A stretch of 64,000 bases of DNA. Origin: Sphingomonas sp. GTDB lineage: Bacteria; Pseudomonadota; Alphaproteobacteria; Sphingomonadales; Sphingomonadaceae. Each line of letters begins with the position of its first letter. The stretch's first letter is position 1. Position numbers and translations under genes: made by a program. Where the stretch lies: positions 186,001 through 250,000 of the forward strand of contig JAKFUZ010000006.1 in NCBI GenBank assembly GCA_021732445.1, in the 5' to 3' direction. This document shows positions 9,294 to 18,524 of the stretch, piece after piece. The notes beneath the pieces were generated by a model. It was given only the letters and a program-made list of their open reading frames with translations. It was not told where the DNA came from and made no database searches.

Positions 9294-9375
9294 GGGAAGG
9301 ACCCTTTAAGGTTTTGGACAGAGCCGGTGAGGTAGCCATCCATGCCACAACGCGCAAGGCACGCCGGGCAGGGGC

Positions 9376-9404
9376 TTGCGCCGCCGGATATGAGACCAGA
9401 TATA
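9376..9404 (+). promoter_or_regulatory. candidate sigma-70-type promoter of clpP
   Basis: TTGCGC at 9376-9381 and GATATA at 9399-9404 are separated by 17 bp, ending 32 nt before the clpP ATG. The elements fit the housekeeping consensus moderately well. I do not see a clear heat-shock sigma-32 pair here. Prediction only. Confidence 0.4.
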
Positions 9405-9436
9405 GGCGCTCGACAACTCTTGAAGGATTTTGCTTG

Positions 9437-10066
9437 ATGCACCCGATTACCGACGCGCTCATCCCGATGGTCATCGAGCAGTCGAACCGCGGCGAGCGCA
9501 GCTTTGACATATATTCGCGGCTGCTGCGCGAACGGATTATTTTTGTGACAGGCCAGGTGGAAGATCACATGGCCTCAGTTATCACCGCGCAGCTTTTGTT
9601 CCTCGAGTCTGAAAATCCCAAGAAAGACATCTTCATGTACATCAACTCGCCAGGCGGGGTGGTGACGGCCGGCATGGCGATTCACGACACGATGCAATAT
9701 ATCCGCCCCAAGGTGGGCACGGTGTGCATCGGCCAGGCAGCGTCGATGGGCAGCTTTTTGCTGGCAGCGGGCGAGCCGGGCATGCGGGTTGCGCTCGCCA
9801 ATGCGCGGATCATGGTGCATCAGCCATCGGGCGGTGCGCAGGGCCAGGCCTCTGACATCGAGATTCAGGCACGCGAAATTCTGCGCATCCGCCAGCGGAT
9901 GAACGAGCTGTACGCGCATTATACCAAGCAGCCGATGGACGTGATCGAGAACGCCATGGAGCGCGACAAGTTTTTGAGCGCCGAAGAAGCCAAGGCGTTC
10001 GGGCTGATCGATGAGGTGTTCGACAAGCGACCCGCCGCGACCGAAGACGGGGCCGCGGTTGCCTGA
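9437..10066 (+). CDS. clpP: ATP-dependent Clp protease proteolytic subunit ClpP
   Basis: The canonical 209-aa ClpP, the tetradecameric peptidase that works with ClpX or ClpA. It shows the N-terminal [13 protein letters not shown] axial region, INSPGG, the nucleophile in GQAASMGS, His in MVHQPSGG and Asp in MERDKFLS. The frame stays open 41 codons upstream to 9314, but that part is not ClpP-like, so [10 protein letters not shown] at 9437 is chosen; GAAGGA lies 12 nt upstream. It is followed after 107 nt by clpX. Confidence 0.97.
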   Translation: MHPITDALIPMVIEQSNRGERSFDIYSRLLRERIIFVTGQVEDHMASVITAQLLFLESENPKKDIFMYINSPGGVVTAGMAIHDTMQYIRPKVGTVCIGQAASMGSFLLAAGEPGMRVALANARIMVHQPSGGAQGQASDIEIQAREILRIRQRMNELYAHYTKQPMDVIENAMERDKFLSAEEAKAFGLIDEVFDKRPAATEDGAAVA

Positions 10067-10100
10067 TCTTGCTGCCGTGATGTAAACTGTATTTTGGTGA

Positions 10101-10130
10101 TTGTAGGATTGAACGGGTGAGGTCTATCAT
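10101..10130 (+). promoter_or_regulatory. candidate separate promoter for clpX
   Basis: TTGTAG at 10101-10106 and TATCAT at 10125-10130 are spaced 18 bp apart within the clpP-clpX gap. This suggests clpX may be transcribed partly on its own. It is a weak match to consensus, with no other support. Confidence 0.28.
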
Positions 10131-10173
10131 GGCCGCCCATGTGCGTGCCGTTGCGGCACGAAGGATGTGTTGA

Positions 10174-11439
10174 ATGACCAAGCTAACCGGCGGCGATTCC
10201 AAGAGCACGCTCTATTGCTCTTTCTGCGGCAAATCGCAGCATGAGGTGAGGAAGCTGATCGCCGGCCCTACCGTATTCATTTGCGATGAATGCGTCGAGC
10301 TGTGCAACGACATCATCCGCGAAGAGACCAAATCAAGCCTCGTTTCGAAGAAAGATGGCGGCGTGCCGGCCCCGCAGGAAATCTGCGACGTGCTCGACGA
10401 TTATGTCATCGGCCAAAAGCGTGCCAAGCGCGTGCTCTCGGTTGCTGTGCACAACCATTACAAGCGCCTGAACCACGGCCAGAAGGGCGCTGACGTCGAA
10501 CTGGCCAAGTCGAACATTCTGCTCGTTGGCCCAACCGGCTGCGGCAAGACGCTGCTGGCGCAGACGCTGGCGCGTATTCTCGACGTGCCGTTCACCATGG
10601 CGGACGCGACCACACTGACGGAAGCCGGTTATGTCGGTGAAGATGTCGAGAACATCATCCTCAAGCTGCTTCAGGCAAGCGACTATAATGTCGAGCGGGC
10701 GCAGCGCGGCATCGTTTATATTGACGAAATCGACAAGATTTCACGCAAGGCGGAGAACCCGTCGATCACGCGCGACGTGTCGGGCGAGGGTGTGCAGCAG
10801 GCACTGCTCAAGCTGATGGAGGGCACCACCGCGTCGGTGCCGCCGCAGGGCGGGCGCAAGCATCCGCAGCAGGAGTTTCTGCAGGTCGACACGACCAACA
10901 TATTGTTCATTTGCGGGGGCGCGTTTTCGGGCCTTGAAAAGATCATTGGCGACCGGTTGCAGGGCAAGTCGATAGGTTTTGGCGCCTATGTCGCCAGTCC
11001 CGAGGAGCGGCGCACCGGCGATATCTTGAAATCGGTGGAGCCGGAAGATCTGCTCAAATTCGGCCTCATCCCCGAATTTGTCGGCCGGCTGCCCGTAATT
11101 GCGACGCTCGAAGACCTTGACGTGCCAGCGCTCGTCACGATCCTGACGGAGCCCAAGAACGCCCTCGTCAAGCAATATCAGAAACTGTTCGACATGGAGA
11201 GCGTCAGCCTCAACTTCACCGATGACGCGCTTGTTACCGTTGCCAAGCGCGCCATTGAGCGCAAGACCGGCGCGCGCGGCCTGCGGTCGATCCTTGAGGG
11301 TATTTTGCTCGATACGATGTTCGACCTGCCTGGCATGGACGGGGTGGATCAGGTGATGATCGACAAGGACGTGATCGACGGGCGCAAGGAACCGATCCGT
11401 GTTTACGGCAAAAAGGAGAAAACCGGCGACGCGGCCTGA
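10174..11439 (+). CDS. clpX: ATP-dependent Clp protease ATP-binding subunit ClpX
   Basis: A 421-aa AAA+ unfoldase. The N-terminal zinc-binding domain has the four Cys ligands in [10 protein letters not shown] and [10 protein letters not shown]. The ATPase core has Walker A GPTGCGKT, the pore loop GYVGEDVEN, Walker [11 protein letters not shown] and an [11 protein letters not shown] sensor-2 region. Length matches the family. AAGGA precedes the ATG by about 10 nt. It receives substrates for ClpP in the cytoplasm. Confidence 0.98.
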   Translation: MTKLTGGDSKSTLYCSFCGKSQHEVRKLIAGPTVFICDECVELCNDIIREETKSSLVSKKDGGVPAPQEICDVLDDYVIGQKRAKRVLSVAVHNHYKRLNHGQKGADVELAKSNILLVGPTGCGKTLLAQTLARILDVPFTMADATTLTEAGYVGEDVENIILKLLQASDYNVERAQRGIVYIDEIDKISRKAENPSITRDVSGEGVQQALLKLMEGTTASVPPQGGRKHPQQEFLQVDTTNILFICGGAFSGLEKIIGDRLQGKSIGFGAYVASPEERRTGDILKSVEPEDLLKFGLIPEFVGRLPVIATLEDLDVPALVTILTEPKNALVKQYQKLFDMESVSLNFTDDALVTVAKRAIERKTGARGLRSILEGILLDTMFDLPGMDGVDQVMIDKDVIDGRKEPIRVYGKKEKTGDAA

Positions 11440-11580
11440 GCCGGGCGCCGCCGGGGGTATCCGCCGGCCAGTTGCGCCAGATGATCCTGGTCGCGCGGCG
11501 GGCATGGAACGGCGGGGCCGTGGCGCTCATCGGTACGTCGCCCACCCGATGCTCAGCTATGCGGTTGGCGCGGTGCCCCG

Positions 11581-12162
11581 GTGACGGTGGTGCTCGCGAC
11601 CGCAACGCGGCGGGCTGACGTTGCGGCGATGCTGGCGCGCGCCTTTGCTGATGACCCGGCGATGTCGTGGATTTTCCCCGATGCTGCCCGGCGCGCGCGG
11701 CGGCTGCCGGGCTTGTTCAAGCTGCTGTTCGATGAAGGCGGCCCGAACGGCGTGCGGCTGATGGACGATGCGGCGCGCGCCGCGACATTGTGGCTCGGGC
11801 CGGGCGCTGCGCACACCGGGGCATTGGCGATGCTGCGCCAGATCATTCCGTTGGTGACGGTTTTTGGCGGCGCGTTGCCGCGCGCCCTGGCTGTATCGCG
11901 CGCGATTGCGGCGCACATGCCCGCCCATGCCTTTTGGTATCTGCATATCGCTGGCTGTGACCCGGCGCATCAGGGCAAGGGGCTCGGGCAGGCGCTGGTA
12001 AATGCCGGGCTGGAGCGGATGGGCGCGAGCGGGCTACCCTTTTACCTCGAGACGGCTACCGAGCGGAATTTGGGCTTTTACCAGGCGCTTGGCTTTAGGG
12101 TGACCGGTGAATGGCGCGTGGGGGCGGATGGCCCGGTGTTCTGGTCGATGCTGCGCGGCTGA
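11581..12162 (+). CDS. GNAT-family N-acetyltransferase
   Basis: A 193-aa single-domain GNAT protein. Acetyl-CoA motif A is clear in LHIAGCDPAHQGKGLGQALV, and the C-terminal ERNLGFYQALGFRVTGEW matches motif B and the closing strand. The N-terminal region (ARAFADDPAMSWIFPD) is the form seen in small-molecule acetyltransferases of bacteria. The substrate cannot be predicted. The start is GTG at 11581; a second GTG two codons later is an alternative and no strong ribosome-binding site decides. It stands alone on the plus strand after clpX. Confidence 0.82.
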   Translation: MTVVLATATRRADVAAMLARAFADDPAMSWIFPDAARRARRLPGLFKLLFDEGGPNGVRLMDDAARAATLWLGPGAAHTGALAMLRQIIPLVTVFGGALPRALAVSRAIAAHMPAHAFWYLHIAGCDPAHQGKGLGQALVNAGLERMGASGLPFYLETATERNLGFYQALGFRVTGEWRVGADGPVFWSMLRG

Positions 12163-12218
12163 TGGCTGCTTGGGGCGTTTTCCGCCCGACAAAATCGCGC
12201 GGTTAGCCCGCTGTGGGA

Positions 12219-12965
12219 CTAGGCGGCAGCCCCGCATTCGAAGCACTGGATGTCGGCCGTGCGGTTTATCTCGCGCCAGGCGGCCCGCTTGCGAACCAGA
12301 TCGCCCAGTTGCGGGTTGACATAGGCCAGGATGATCCGCCGGGCCGGATCGGCACTTTTGGCAGCTTCAAAGCGGTCTAGGCAGCCGGCCAGAATATCAG
12401 CGCCAAAGGCGTTGTAGAGATAGGCAAACACGTTGCCGGCAGGCGGCACATAATCGGCGGCGTTTCCCTGCCAGAACCGCGGTGCGACGGGCGCCCCGCC
12501 GCGCGCCACGAAGGCCTGCGCATTGTCGCGCGCGATTTGCGTGAGGAGGGGCGAATATTCGACGCCGATTGCGGCGATGAACGGCCGCGCCGCCGCAAGC
12601 AGCACGATGCGCCCCTTACCGCAGCCATAATCAACGAACACAAACTCGCTGGGCTCTATGCCGGCGCAGGCGATCGCTTCGTCAATTATGTGGGCGCCGC
12701 TGGCCTGATAGTGATTGCTCGCCCGCTTGAGCTCGGCTGGAAAATCGAGCGCGCTCATCGGCACTTCGCGGCTGGTGTCCGTGCCCCATTGTGCGTCGAA
12801 CGACCGGTCGCGACGTGCCGCAGCGCGGCTGGCGGGGCTAAGGCGTGCCAATTTCTGCGCCACCGTCTTATAGGCGGCGGCCACGATTTCGCTGAGTGAC
12901 CGGCCGGACAGCGCTCGCCGCAATCGGCCAAGGCTGCGCGTTGATGACGGGCTGGACGCGACCAT
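12219..12965 (-). CDS. class I SAM-dependent methyltransferase-like protein
   Basis: A 248-aa protein with the SAM-binding glycine loop VFVDYGCGKGRIVLLAAARPF (motif I), an acidic end of strand 2 in IGVEYSPLLTQIA, and GNAADYVPP further on. The C-terminus ends in a Cys-containing QCFECGAAA. The N-terminal 60 residues are Arg/Ser-rich and not part of the fold. The ATG at 12965 is preferred because AAGGTAG lies 8 nt upstream; the frame could extend to a TTG at 12995. The substrate is unknown and the neighbours give no clue. Confidence 0.72.
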   Translation of the reverse strand: MVASSPSSTRSLGRLRRALSGRSLSEIVAAAYKTVAQKLARLSPASRAAARRDRSFDAQWGTDTSREVPMSALDFPAELKRASNHYQASGAHIIDEAIACAGIEPSEFVFVDYGCGKGRIVLLAAARPFIAAIGVEYSPLLTQIARDNAQAFVARGGAPVAPRFWQGNAADYVPPAGNVFAYLYNAFGADILAGCLDRFEAAKSADPARRIILAYVNPQLGDLVRKRAAWREINRTADIQCFECGAAA

Positions 12966-13050
12966 AGTAACGCTACCTTGTGCAACTCTTCCCAACGCTT
13001 AGCGCCTGTTGCTTTCGCTATTCTTAATGCAGCGCCACCCTGGGCGAAGA

Positions 13051-13725
13051 CTATAGCGTTGCCTCGATCGCGCGAGCGGCAAGGTCGGGGTCTTGCGCTT
13101 GTGTGATAGGCCGCCCGATGACGACTATCGACGCGCCGGCGTCGACCGCGGCGCGCGGGGTGACGACGCGCTTTTGGTCTCCTGCGGCGCCATCGGCCGG
13201 ACGGACCCCCGGCACGACCAGGAAACCTTTGGGCCATTGTTTGCGCACAGCGGCGACTTCGGCGCCCGAACAGACGACGCCGTCCAGCCCGGCGGTTCGC
13301 GCAAGCGCTGCCAGCCGCGTCACCTGCGCAGACGCGCCGCCGGCAACGCCAATCGAGGCGAGGTCATCGTCGTCCAGGCTGGTGAGCGTAGTGACGGCGA
13401 CCACCCGGGTTCCTTCTGGTGCCGCTGCCTTTGCATCCTCAAGCATTGCCCGTCCGCCTGCTGCATGCACCGTGAGGATAGCGGGCCGGATCGCGCGCAG
13501 CGATTGCACGGCCTTGGCCACGGTGTTGGGGATGTCGTGCAGCTTCAGGTCGAGAAAGATCGGCAAGCCCAGTGCCGCCATTTCGCGCACGCCCTCTGGC
13601 CCATTGGCGGTAAAAAACTCCAGCCCCAGCTTCAGCCCGCCGACATGGTGGCGCACCTTGGTGGCCAGCGCATGGGCGCTTGTGAGGTCCGGCGTATCGA
13701 GCGCCACATAGATCCTGGTGGTCAT
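13051..13725 (-). CDS. pyrF: orotidine 5'-phosphate decarboxylase
   Basis: A 224-aa (beta/alpha)8 enzyme making UMP from OMP, the last step of de novo pyrimidine synthesis. Signatures are IYVALDTPD, LKLGLEFF, the catalytic charged network FLDLKLHDIPNTV, and the phosphate loop VPGVRP with VIGRPIT. Its ATG overlaps the stop codon of the LapA-domain gene by 4 nt, indicating coupled translation. The gene downstream is the methyltransferase. Confidence 0.97.
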   Translation of the reverse strand: MTTRIYVALDTPDLTSAHALATKVRHHVGGLKLGLEFFTANGPEGVREMAALGLPIFLDLKLHDIPNTVAKAVQSLRAIRPAILTVHAAGGRAMLEDAKAAAPEGTRVVAVTTLTSLDDDDLASIGVAGGASAQVTRLAALARTAGLDGVVCSGAEVAAVRKQWPKGFLVVPGVRPADGAAGDQKRVVTPRAAVDAGASIVVIGRPITQAQDPDLAARAIEATL

Positions 13726-14078
13726 GCAACCCCCGGTGGAACGGCATGGAGGACCGACGCTGGCGGGATGCTAAGATCATCACCCGGTGGCTGCGGCGTG
13801 TCGCGCGGGGGCGCGGCGGCGATGGCGGCGCTGCGCAGGTCGGCAATGCTGCGCTCGCTTGAGTGCAGGCGCTGTCGCAGCCGCCAATACATTGCCTTGT
13901 GGAACAGCCATGTCGGCAGCAACCCGGCAAGAAAGCTAAGCAACAGCAGCAGCGGCAGGTTGATTTCGGCGATCAGCCCCGACCAGAGCTTGACGGGGAC
14001 GGTCGTCCAGTTGCCCACGGCAAATACCGCAATGACGATGGCGAGCAGCACCCAGAACAATGTTTTCAAGAACTGCAT
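13722..14078 (-). CDS. LapA-domain (DUF1049) inner-membrane protein
   Basis: A 118-aa protein with two hydrophobic helices (about 5-22 and 41-62: LFWVLLAIVIAVFAVGN and LPLLLLLSFLAGLLPTWLF) followed by a basic, coiled-coil-prone segment (YWRLRQRLHSSERSIADL) and a Pro-rich tail. This is the layout of LapA/DUF1049 proteins related to the LPS assembly factor of E. coli. AGGAAGGG precedes the ATG. It is translationally coupled to pyrF, an arrangement known in other Alphaproteobacteria. Confidence 0.85.
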   Translation of the reverse strand: MQFLKTLFWVLLAIVIAVFAVGNWTTVPVKLWSGLIAEINLPLLLLLSFLAGLLPTWLFHKAMYWRLRQRLHSSERSIADLRSAAIAAAPPRDTPQPPGDDLSIPPASVLHAVPPGVA

Positions 14079-14138
14079 CGGCCCTTCCTCTTCGTGCCTT
14101 GGGATGGTTCTAGGCCGCTCACGCCGGATTGGCCAGCC

Positions 14139-16433
14139 TCAGCGAATTTCTTCGCGCAGTGACGCGATGAGCGATGCGCTCTCGGTCAGCTTGGGCGCTT
14201 CTTCATCGAGGATGGCGCTAAAGGCGGCGCGTTTGATGGCGATGATCCGCGCCTTGGGCATTTGCATGTTGGCCGGCAGCGTTGAGGCGATGATGTCGAT
14301 CAGCCGCTCGGCACCATGGAGGCGGCCCCATAAATAGTCGTTTTCACGGTAGGAGCGGCTGAAAAAGGCGCCAAAGCTGTTGAACTGAATGCCCTTCAGC
14401 GTCGCTTCGGCGCCGCCTTGGCGAATTGATGTGGCGTCATCGGGAGAGATTCGATCGACCTTTATCGCGTCAAATTCGTCGAGTCCTTCGCCTTGCAGCA
14501 GCGGCAGCGTCGCGACGTCGAAATAGGGAAAGCCAAGATAGGACAGCAGCATGGTGCGCCGCACGTCGCGCGATGCTTCGGCGAAGGCGGCCGCCAGCCG
14601 CACCTCCGTCTGGTCGTCGAGCGGTTTCAGGTTGAGCGACTGGGCAAGTTTTTCCATAAGCGGCCGGGCGTCGCCCCGCATGGCCATGGCATCGGGCCGC
14701 AGGGCGATGTGCGTCTCGGTGCGCTTGCATTCCAGATAATCGGCAAGCGAGGCGTAAATGGCGTCCCGCAACGCCGCAATCTGGCTTTCGTCGAAAGATT
14801 GCTCGACTTCGGTCAGCCGGCGCGCGAGCAGCCGCAGCCGCCGGATGCGAAAGCCGAGATCATAATTGCGCAAAAAGTCGATGGTTGCCGGGTTGGTGCC
14901 GCCGGAAAAGGTTGGCCCCATATCGTCCATGCCCTGGGCATGCACCGCCGAGCGGACCATTTTTTTGATGTGGACGCGGTGATGGTCACTCGGGTCGCCA
15001 CCGATGCTGGCAATGAGTGTTGCCATCAGGTCGATGACGCCGGCGAGTTTCACATGGCCATAGGCCGCATAGCCATAACCTGCCTTGCTCGCGGCGGCAT
15101 TTTGCGCGCGCCGGCGCCAGTTGCCAAGCCGGGCAACCGTTGGCCGGTCGAGAAACAGCGTATAGCCGAACAACGCCTCGACCTGTGCCTCAACCTCGGG
15201 ACGAATGGCGCCGATGATCTCGCTCATGCGCTCGATACGTTGCGAGGTTTGCGCGATTTGCTCCAGATTGTCGCGGATCGGCTGCTGACGCGGCAACTCG
15301 GATACGGCGCCAATAATGGTCTGGAAAAAGCCCGGCGGGCCATTGGCCATGCCCGATCGCATGTGCGCGGCCGGATAGGGGTCGATATAGACGAACCGGC
15401 GGTCAACCTGCCGCCGCGCCGGCCGCTCGCGCAGCGCCTCGATGGCGGGGCGGAAAGGGGCGTTGACCAGCACTGAGCCGTCGATCATCACCGCATTTTC
15501 CGCCTTCGCGTTTTCGAAATGGCGCGGCAGCACGCGCTCCAGAAACGCGGCGCGAGACGGCCAGGCGACGCCGCGCCCGGCAAGCACGGCATCGAGTTCT
15601 TTCACCACAAAGGGCGGAAAGGCGCCTGGAAAGCTGCTGGTGGCGCGCGCGGCATAGGTAAGCTCGCCGGGATGGGCGAGTGTTTCGCACTGCCGGCCAT
15701 GGTCAGTAAACGGAACGATCAGCCGGTGCTCGGTTTCCATAACTTCAGGCGGCGAGTTGAGCGCGAGCAGCTCCGGGTGGCCGGCAAAATCGGTTACGGT
15801 GACGAACAGGTCCAGCGGCTGACCCTCGGGCAGCAGCCGCGGGCCCTTGGGCGCGTGCATCATCGCGTCGAACGCGTCCATCATCAGCGAAACGAGGCGG
15901 GCGCCGCCAAATGGCGGTTCGAACCAGCGTGACCGGACGAAGCGTGAGAGTTTGGCGCGGACTTCTTTGCGCGCCGAATCTTCCACCATGCTGCTCAGCC
16001 GTTCACCGCTGCGCCGCTGCGCCAGCCAAACCAGCGGCAGTGCCCAAATTTTGGCAAAACGGTGCGCCGGCGCCTGCCTGGGATCAAGCAGCACATCAAC
16101 ATCGGCGGAATCGAGCCACAACTGGGTCAGCGGCTCAAGCGACTGCCCGGTCGAAATCGCCTGCGCCAGGAACACGCCGTTGATGCCGCCGGCACTTGCG
16201 CCCGCGATGATGTCCACCAGCACGCGCAGCCTCAGCCCATGGTCGTCCTGAATTTCCCGCAGCAGCGCCCGGTACACGCCCTGGCTGCCACCGGCTGGCG
16301 TGATATCGTCATAATTGGCGCGGCTCGCCCGTGCCAGGCGCCATATCTCCTTGGTGATACCGTGCATATAGACGGCAAGGCTGATGCCACCATAACACAC
16401 CAGCGCCAGGCGGAGCTCCTTTTCGCGGATCAT
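14139..16433 (-). CDS. patatin-like phospholipase-related protein (DUF3376 type)
   Basis: A large 764-aa protein. The N-terminal patatin domain has the nucleophile elbow AGASAGGING with Ser80 and the dyad aspartate in MIDGSVLVNAP. The glycine-rich oxyanion segment is CYGGISLAVYMHG rather than the usual GGGxR, which is typical of the long patatin-related family carrying a C-terminal DUF3376 region, here about 400-764. No signal peptide or transmembrane segment is evident. AGAGGGGGGAG precedes the ATG. A lipid acyl-hydrolase role is expected from the family; the true substrate is unknown. Confidence 0.86.
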   Translation of the reverse strand: MIREKELRLALVCYGGISLAVYMHGITKEIWRLARASRANYDDITPAGGSQGVYRALLREIQDDHGLRLRVLVDIIAGASAGGINGVFLAQAISTGQSLEPLTQLWLDSADVDVLLDPRQAPAHRFAKIWALPLVWLAQRRSGERLSSMVEDSARKEVRAKLSRFVRSRWFEPPFGGARLVSLMMDAFDAMMHAPKGPRLLPEGQPLDLFVTVTDFAGHPELLALNSPPEVMETEHRLIVPFTDHGRQCETLAHPGELTYAARATSSFPGAFPPFVVKELDAVLAGRGVAWPSRAAFLERVLPRHFENAKAENAVMIDGSVLVNAPFRPAIEALRERPARRQVDRRFVYIDPYPAAHMRSGMANGPPGFFQTIIGAVSELPRQQPIRDNLEQIAQTSQRIERMSEIIGAIRPEVEAQVEALFGYTLFLDRPTVARLGNWRRRAQNAAASKAGYGYAAYGHVKLAGVIDLMATLIASIGGDPSDHHRVHIKKMVRSAVHAQGMDDMGPTFSGGTNPATIDFLRNYDLGFRIRRLRLLARRLTEVEQSFDESQIAALRDAIYASLADYLECKRTETHIALRPDAMAMRGDARPLMEKLAQSLNLKPLDDQTEVRLAAAFAEASRDVRRTMLLSYLGFPYFDVATLPLLQGEGLDEFDAIKVDRISPDDATSIRQGGAEATLKGIQFNSFGAFFSRSYRENDYLWGRLHGAERLIDIIASTLPANMQMPKARIIAIKRAAFSAILDEEAPKLTESASLIASLREEIR

Positions 16434-16614
16434 CTCTCCCCCCTCTTGTTAGTTGGCATCGGGCGTCGCTTGCCGATCTTGCTCGCGGCGCGAAGCCTTT
16501 GGCAAGACCTGCTTTGCATTAACGGGCAAGGGCGCGCCGTGCTCGGGGTCGCCGGCTTGAGAGGCGGTGCGAATGCCGCTAGGGCCAACGCCACGCCATT
16601 TGGGAAACGTACGC

Positions 16615-17628
16615 ATGATCGAGGCCGGAACGCGGATATTGGTGACCGGCGCTGCGGGGTTTGTCGGCTATCATGTCTCGGCGCGGCTGCTTGATGCGGG
16701 GTGCGTGCTGCTCGGGCTCGACAATTTTTCGGCTTATTATGATGTGGCGTTGAAGGAGCGGCGCGCGGCACTGCTCGCAGCGCATCCGGGCTTTGCGCTG
16801 GCGCGGGTGTCGATTGACGATATGGCCAGCACATCGGCCGCATGGCGCGATTTTGCGCCGGACGTCGTGGTGCATCTGGCAGCGCAGCCGGGGGTGCGCT
16901 ACTCGATCGACCACCCCGAGGCGTATCTTGCCTCAAACCTGGTGGGCACGTTCAACGTGCTGGAGCTGGCGCGGCACACCCGGTCGGCGCATTTGATGGT
17001 CGCCTCGACAAGTTCGGTCTATGGCGCGAACACCCAGATGCCCTTCGATGAGCGTCAGCGCTGCGCAACGCCGGTGTCGCTTTACGCCGCGACCAAGGGC
17101 GCAACCGAGCTGATGGGCCACAGCTATGCGCATCTCTTTGGCGTGCCGATGACGTTTTTTCGCTTTTTTACGGTATATGGGCCATGGGGCCGGCCGGATA
17201 TGGCGCCTTTCAAATTCACCAAAGCGATTAGCGACGGCGTTCCGATCGACGTGTATAATCACGGCGATATGGCGCGGGACTTCACCTTTGTCGGCGATTT
17301 GGCCGAGGCGGTGCTGCGGCTGATGGGCACGGTGCCGGGCGCGGCGGCGCCCGTGGAAGGCGACAGCCTGTCGCCGGTTGCGCCGTTTCGCGTGGTCAAT
17401 ATCGGGCAGGGAAAACCCGTGCGGCTGCTCGATTTCATTGGGGAGATCGAGGCGGCGCTTGGCAAAAAAGCGCGCATGAACATGCTGCCGATGCAGGATG
17501 GCGATGTTCATGCGACCGAGGCGTCGAACGTGCTGCTTGAGCGGCTGACCGGCTATGTGCCCTCAACGCCGGTGTCAGTGGGCGTGCCAGAGTTCGTGCG
17601 CTGGTATCGCGATTACTACCGCGCGTGA
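16615..17628 (+). CDS. NAD-dependent epimerase, UDP-glucuronate 4-epimerase type
   Basis: A 337-aa extended SDR enzyme. It shows the NAD loop ILVTGAAGFVGYHVS, the catalytic STSSVYG and YAATKGATE (Tyr-x3-Lys), and FRFFTVYGPWGRPDMA, which is characteristic of the CapI/GAE UDP-glucuronate 4-epimerase subgroup. It would supply UDP-galacturonate for envelope or capsule polysaccharide, in keeping with wecB, wecC and galU a few kb away. The frame is open upstream to 16567, but the fold begins at MIEAGTRILV, with GGGAAA about 10 nt before it, so 16615 is chosen. Confidence 0.9.
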   Translation: MIEAGTRILVTGAAGFVGYHVSARLLDAGCVLLGLDNFSAYYDVALKERRAALLAAHPGFALARVSIDDMASTSAAWRDFAPDVVVHLAAQPGVRYSIDHPEAYLASNLVGTFNVLELARHTRSAHLMVASTSSVYGANTQMPFDERQRCATPVSLYAATKGATELMGHSYAHLFGVPMTFFRFFTVYGPWGRPDMAPFKFTKAISDGVPIDVYNHGDMARDFTFVGDLAEAVLRLMGTVPGAAAPVEGDSLSPVAPFRVVNIGQGKPVRLLDFIGEIEAALGKKARMNMLPMQDGDVHATEASNVLLERLTGYVPSTPVSVGVPEFVRWYRDYYRA

Positions 17629-18070
17629 CGGTGCGTGACGGCGGGCTATTGCCTTGGCCGATTTGCATGGCGGACCGCCCGAAAATGACAAATGACGCTC
17701 CCCATACCGTCCTTCGCTGAACAATCTGCGTCGCGGTTTGGTCGTGCGGCGCCGGGTGACGATCCCCCGACCGATGCGCTGCTGTGATGCGGGCATGAGT
17801 GGCACGGAGCCGGCCAGGCAGCGCGCAAGGTTGGCCGGAGGCGGCAACGGTGAAGCCACCGCTTTCTGCGCCGGCGGACATTGCTCAACGCTGGGCTCAA
17901 CGCTGGAATGGCTCGGGGAGGGCGAGGCCCGATCCGTCGTGCCAAGCGGCCGGGCTGACGCGCCCTGTTGCCGGGCGGGCCGGCCGAGCCGGTTGCAGAT
18001 CAACGCTGGCAACAAAAAAGGGAGCGGCTTGGGGCTGCTCCCTTTCCTTGTTTCACGATCAAGCCGGATA
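17629..18070. other. 442-bp stretch without a recognisable gene
   Basis: Open frames exist on both strands, but none has a family signature or a convincing start. I see short direct repeats (GTGACGG near 17626-17642; CTCAACGCTGG near 17883-17905) and, at the right end, the terminator listed separately. No tRNA or structured RNA is recognised. Confidence 0.5.
18012..18045 (-). terminator. intrinsic terminator, probably bidirectional
   Basis: A 12-bp stem pairs 18017-18028 (AAAGGGAGCGGC) with 18034-18045 around a 5-nt loop, with one G-T pair. On the minus strand it is followed by six T, ending the gene at 18071-18325. On the plus strand the T-tract is weaker but could end the epimerase transcript. 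Confidence 0.82.
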
Positions 18071-18325
18071 TTAGGGGCTGGTGGTCGAATTGCCCGAAGT
18101 TGCCCCGGCGATACCACCGGCGATCCCGCCTGCGGCCAACACAAGCACGACAATAATGCCGGCCTGGCTGATCTTGTTCTTCTTTTTGGTCAGCGTTGCA
18201 ACGCGAACCGACTTGGCTGCCGGCGCAAGCGAGAGGCCCGCCGCCGGGTTAGCCGATTGTGCCATCGCAGGAGCAACCGCCATTGAGGCAGCCGCCGCGA
18301 CAACAAGAAACTTTCCGAGGCTCAT
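18071..18325 (-). CDS. small exported/membrane protein of unknown function (84 aa)
   Basis: It opens with a clean signal peptide (MSLGKFLVVAAAASMAVAPAMAQ, cleavage after AMA). A short linker ends in a basic cluster TLTKKKNKIS, followed by one hydrophobic helix IIVVLVLAAGGIAGGIAGAT with a glycine-zipper pattern. The mature protein is therefore about 60 residues with a single C-terminal membrane helix. No family name can be given. It has its own terminator at 18012-18045 and a gap of about 200 nt upstream, so it is probably monocistronic. Confidence 0.72.
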   Translation of the reverse strand: MSLGKFLVVAAAASMAVAPAMAQSANPAAGLSLAPAAKSVRVATLTKKKNKISQAGIIVVLVLAAGGIAGGIAGATSGNSTTSP

Positions 18326-18524
18326 ATGACACTCCCTAAATCGTCGTCGTGTGCCTAAAGCACAAAACTCTGGTTTTCAACCCCAGGCTGAGCCCAAAAC
18401 TCATTAACCCTCACGCCATGCCCGCCGAAGCGCTCATCGCACCGCAGCATTACCGGCTCGAAATCAAAAAGACCACTAAAAACGTACACGCATCGGCACC
18501 GATTTGGCATAATCCGACGACTCG

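Noticed and set aside
17629..18070. Degraded gene or small RNA in the gap after the epimerase gene
   Set aside because: No residual protein similarity that I recognise and no convincing RNA fold except the terminator at its end.
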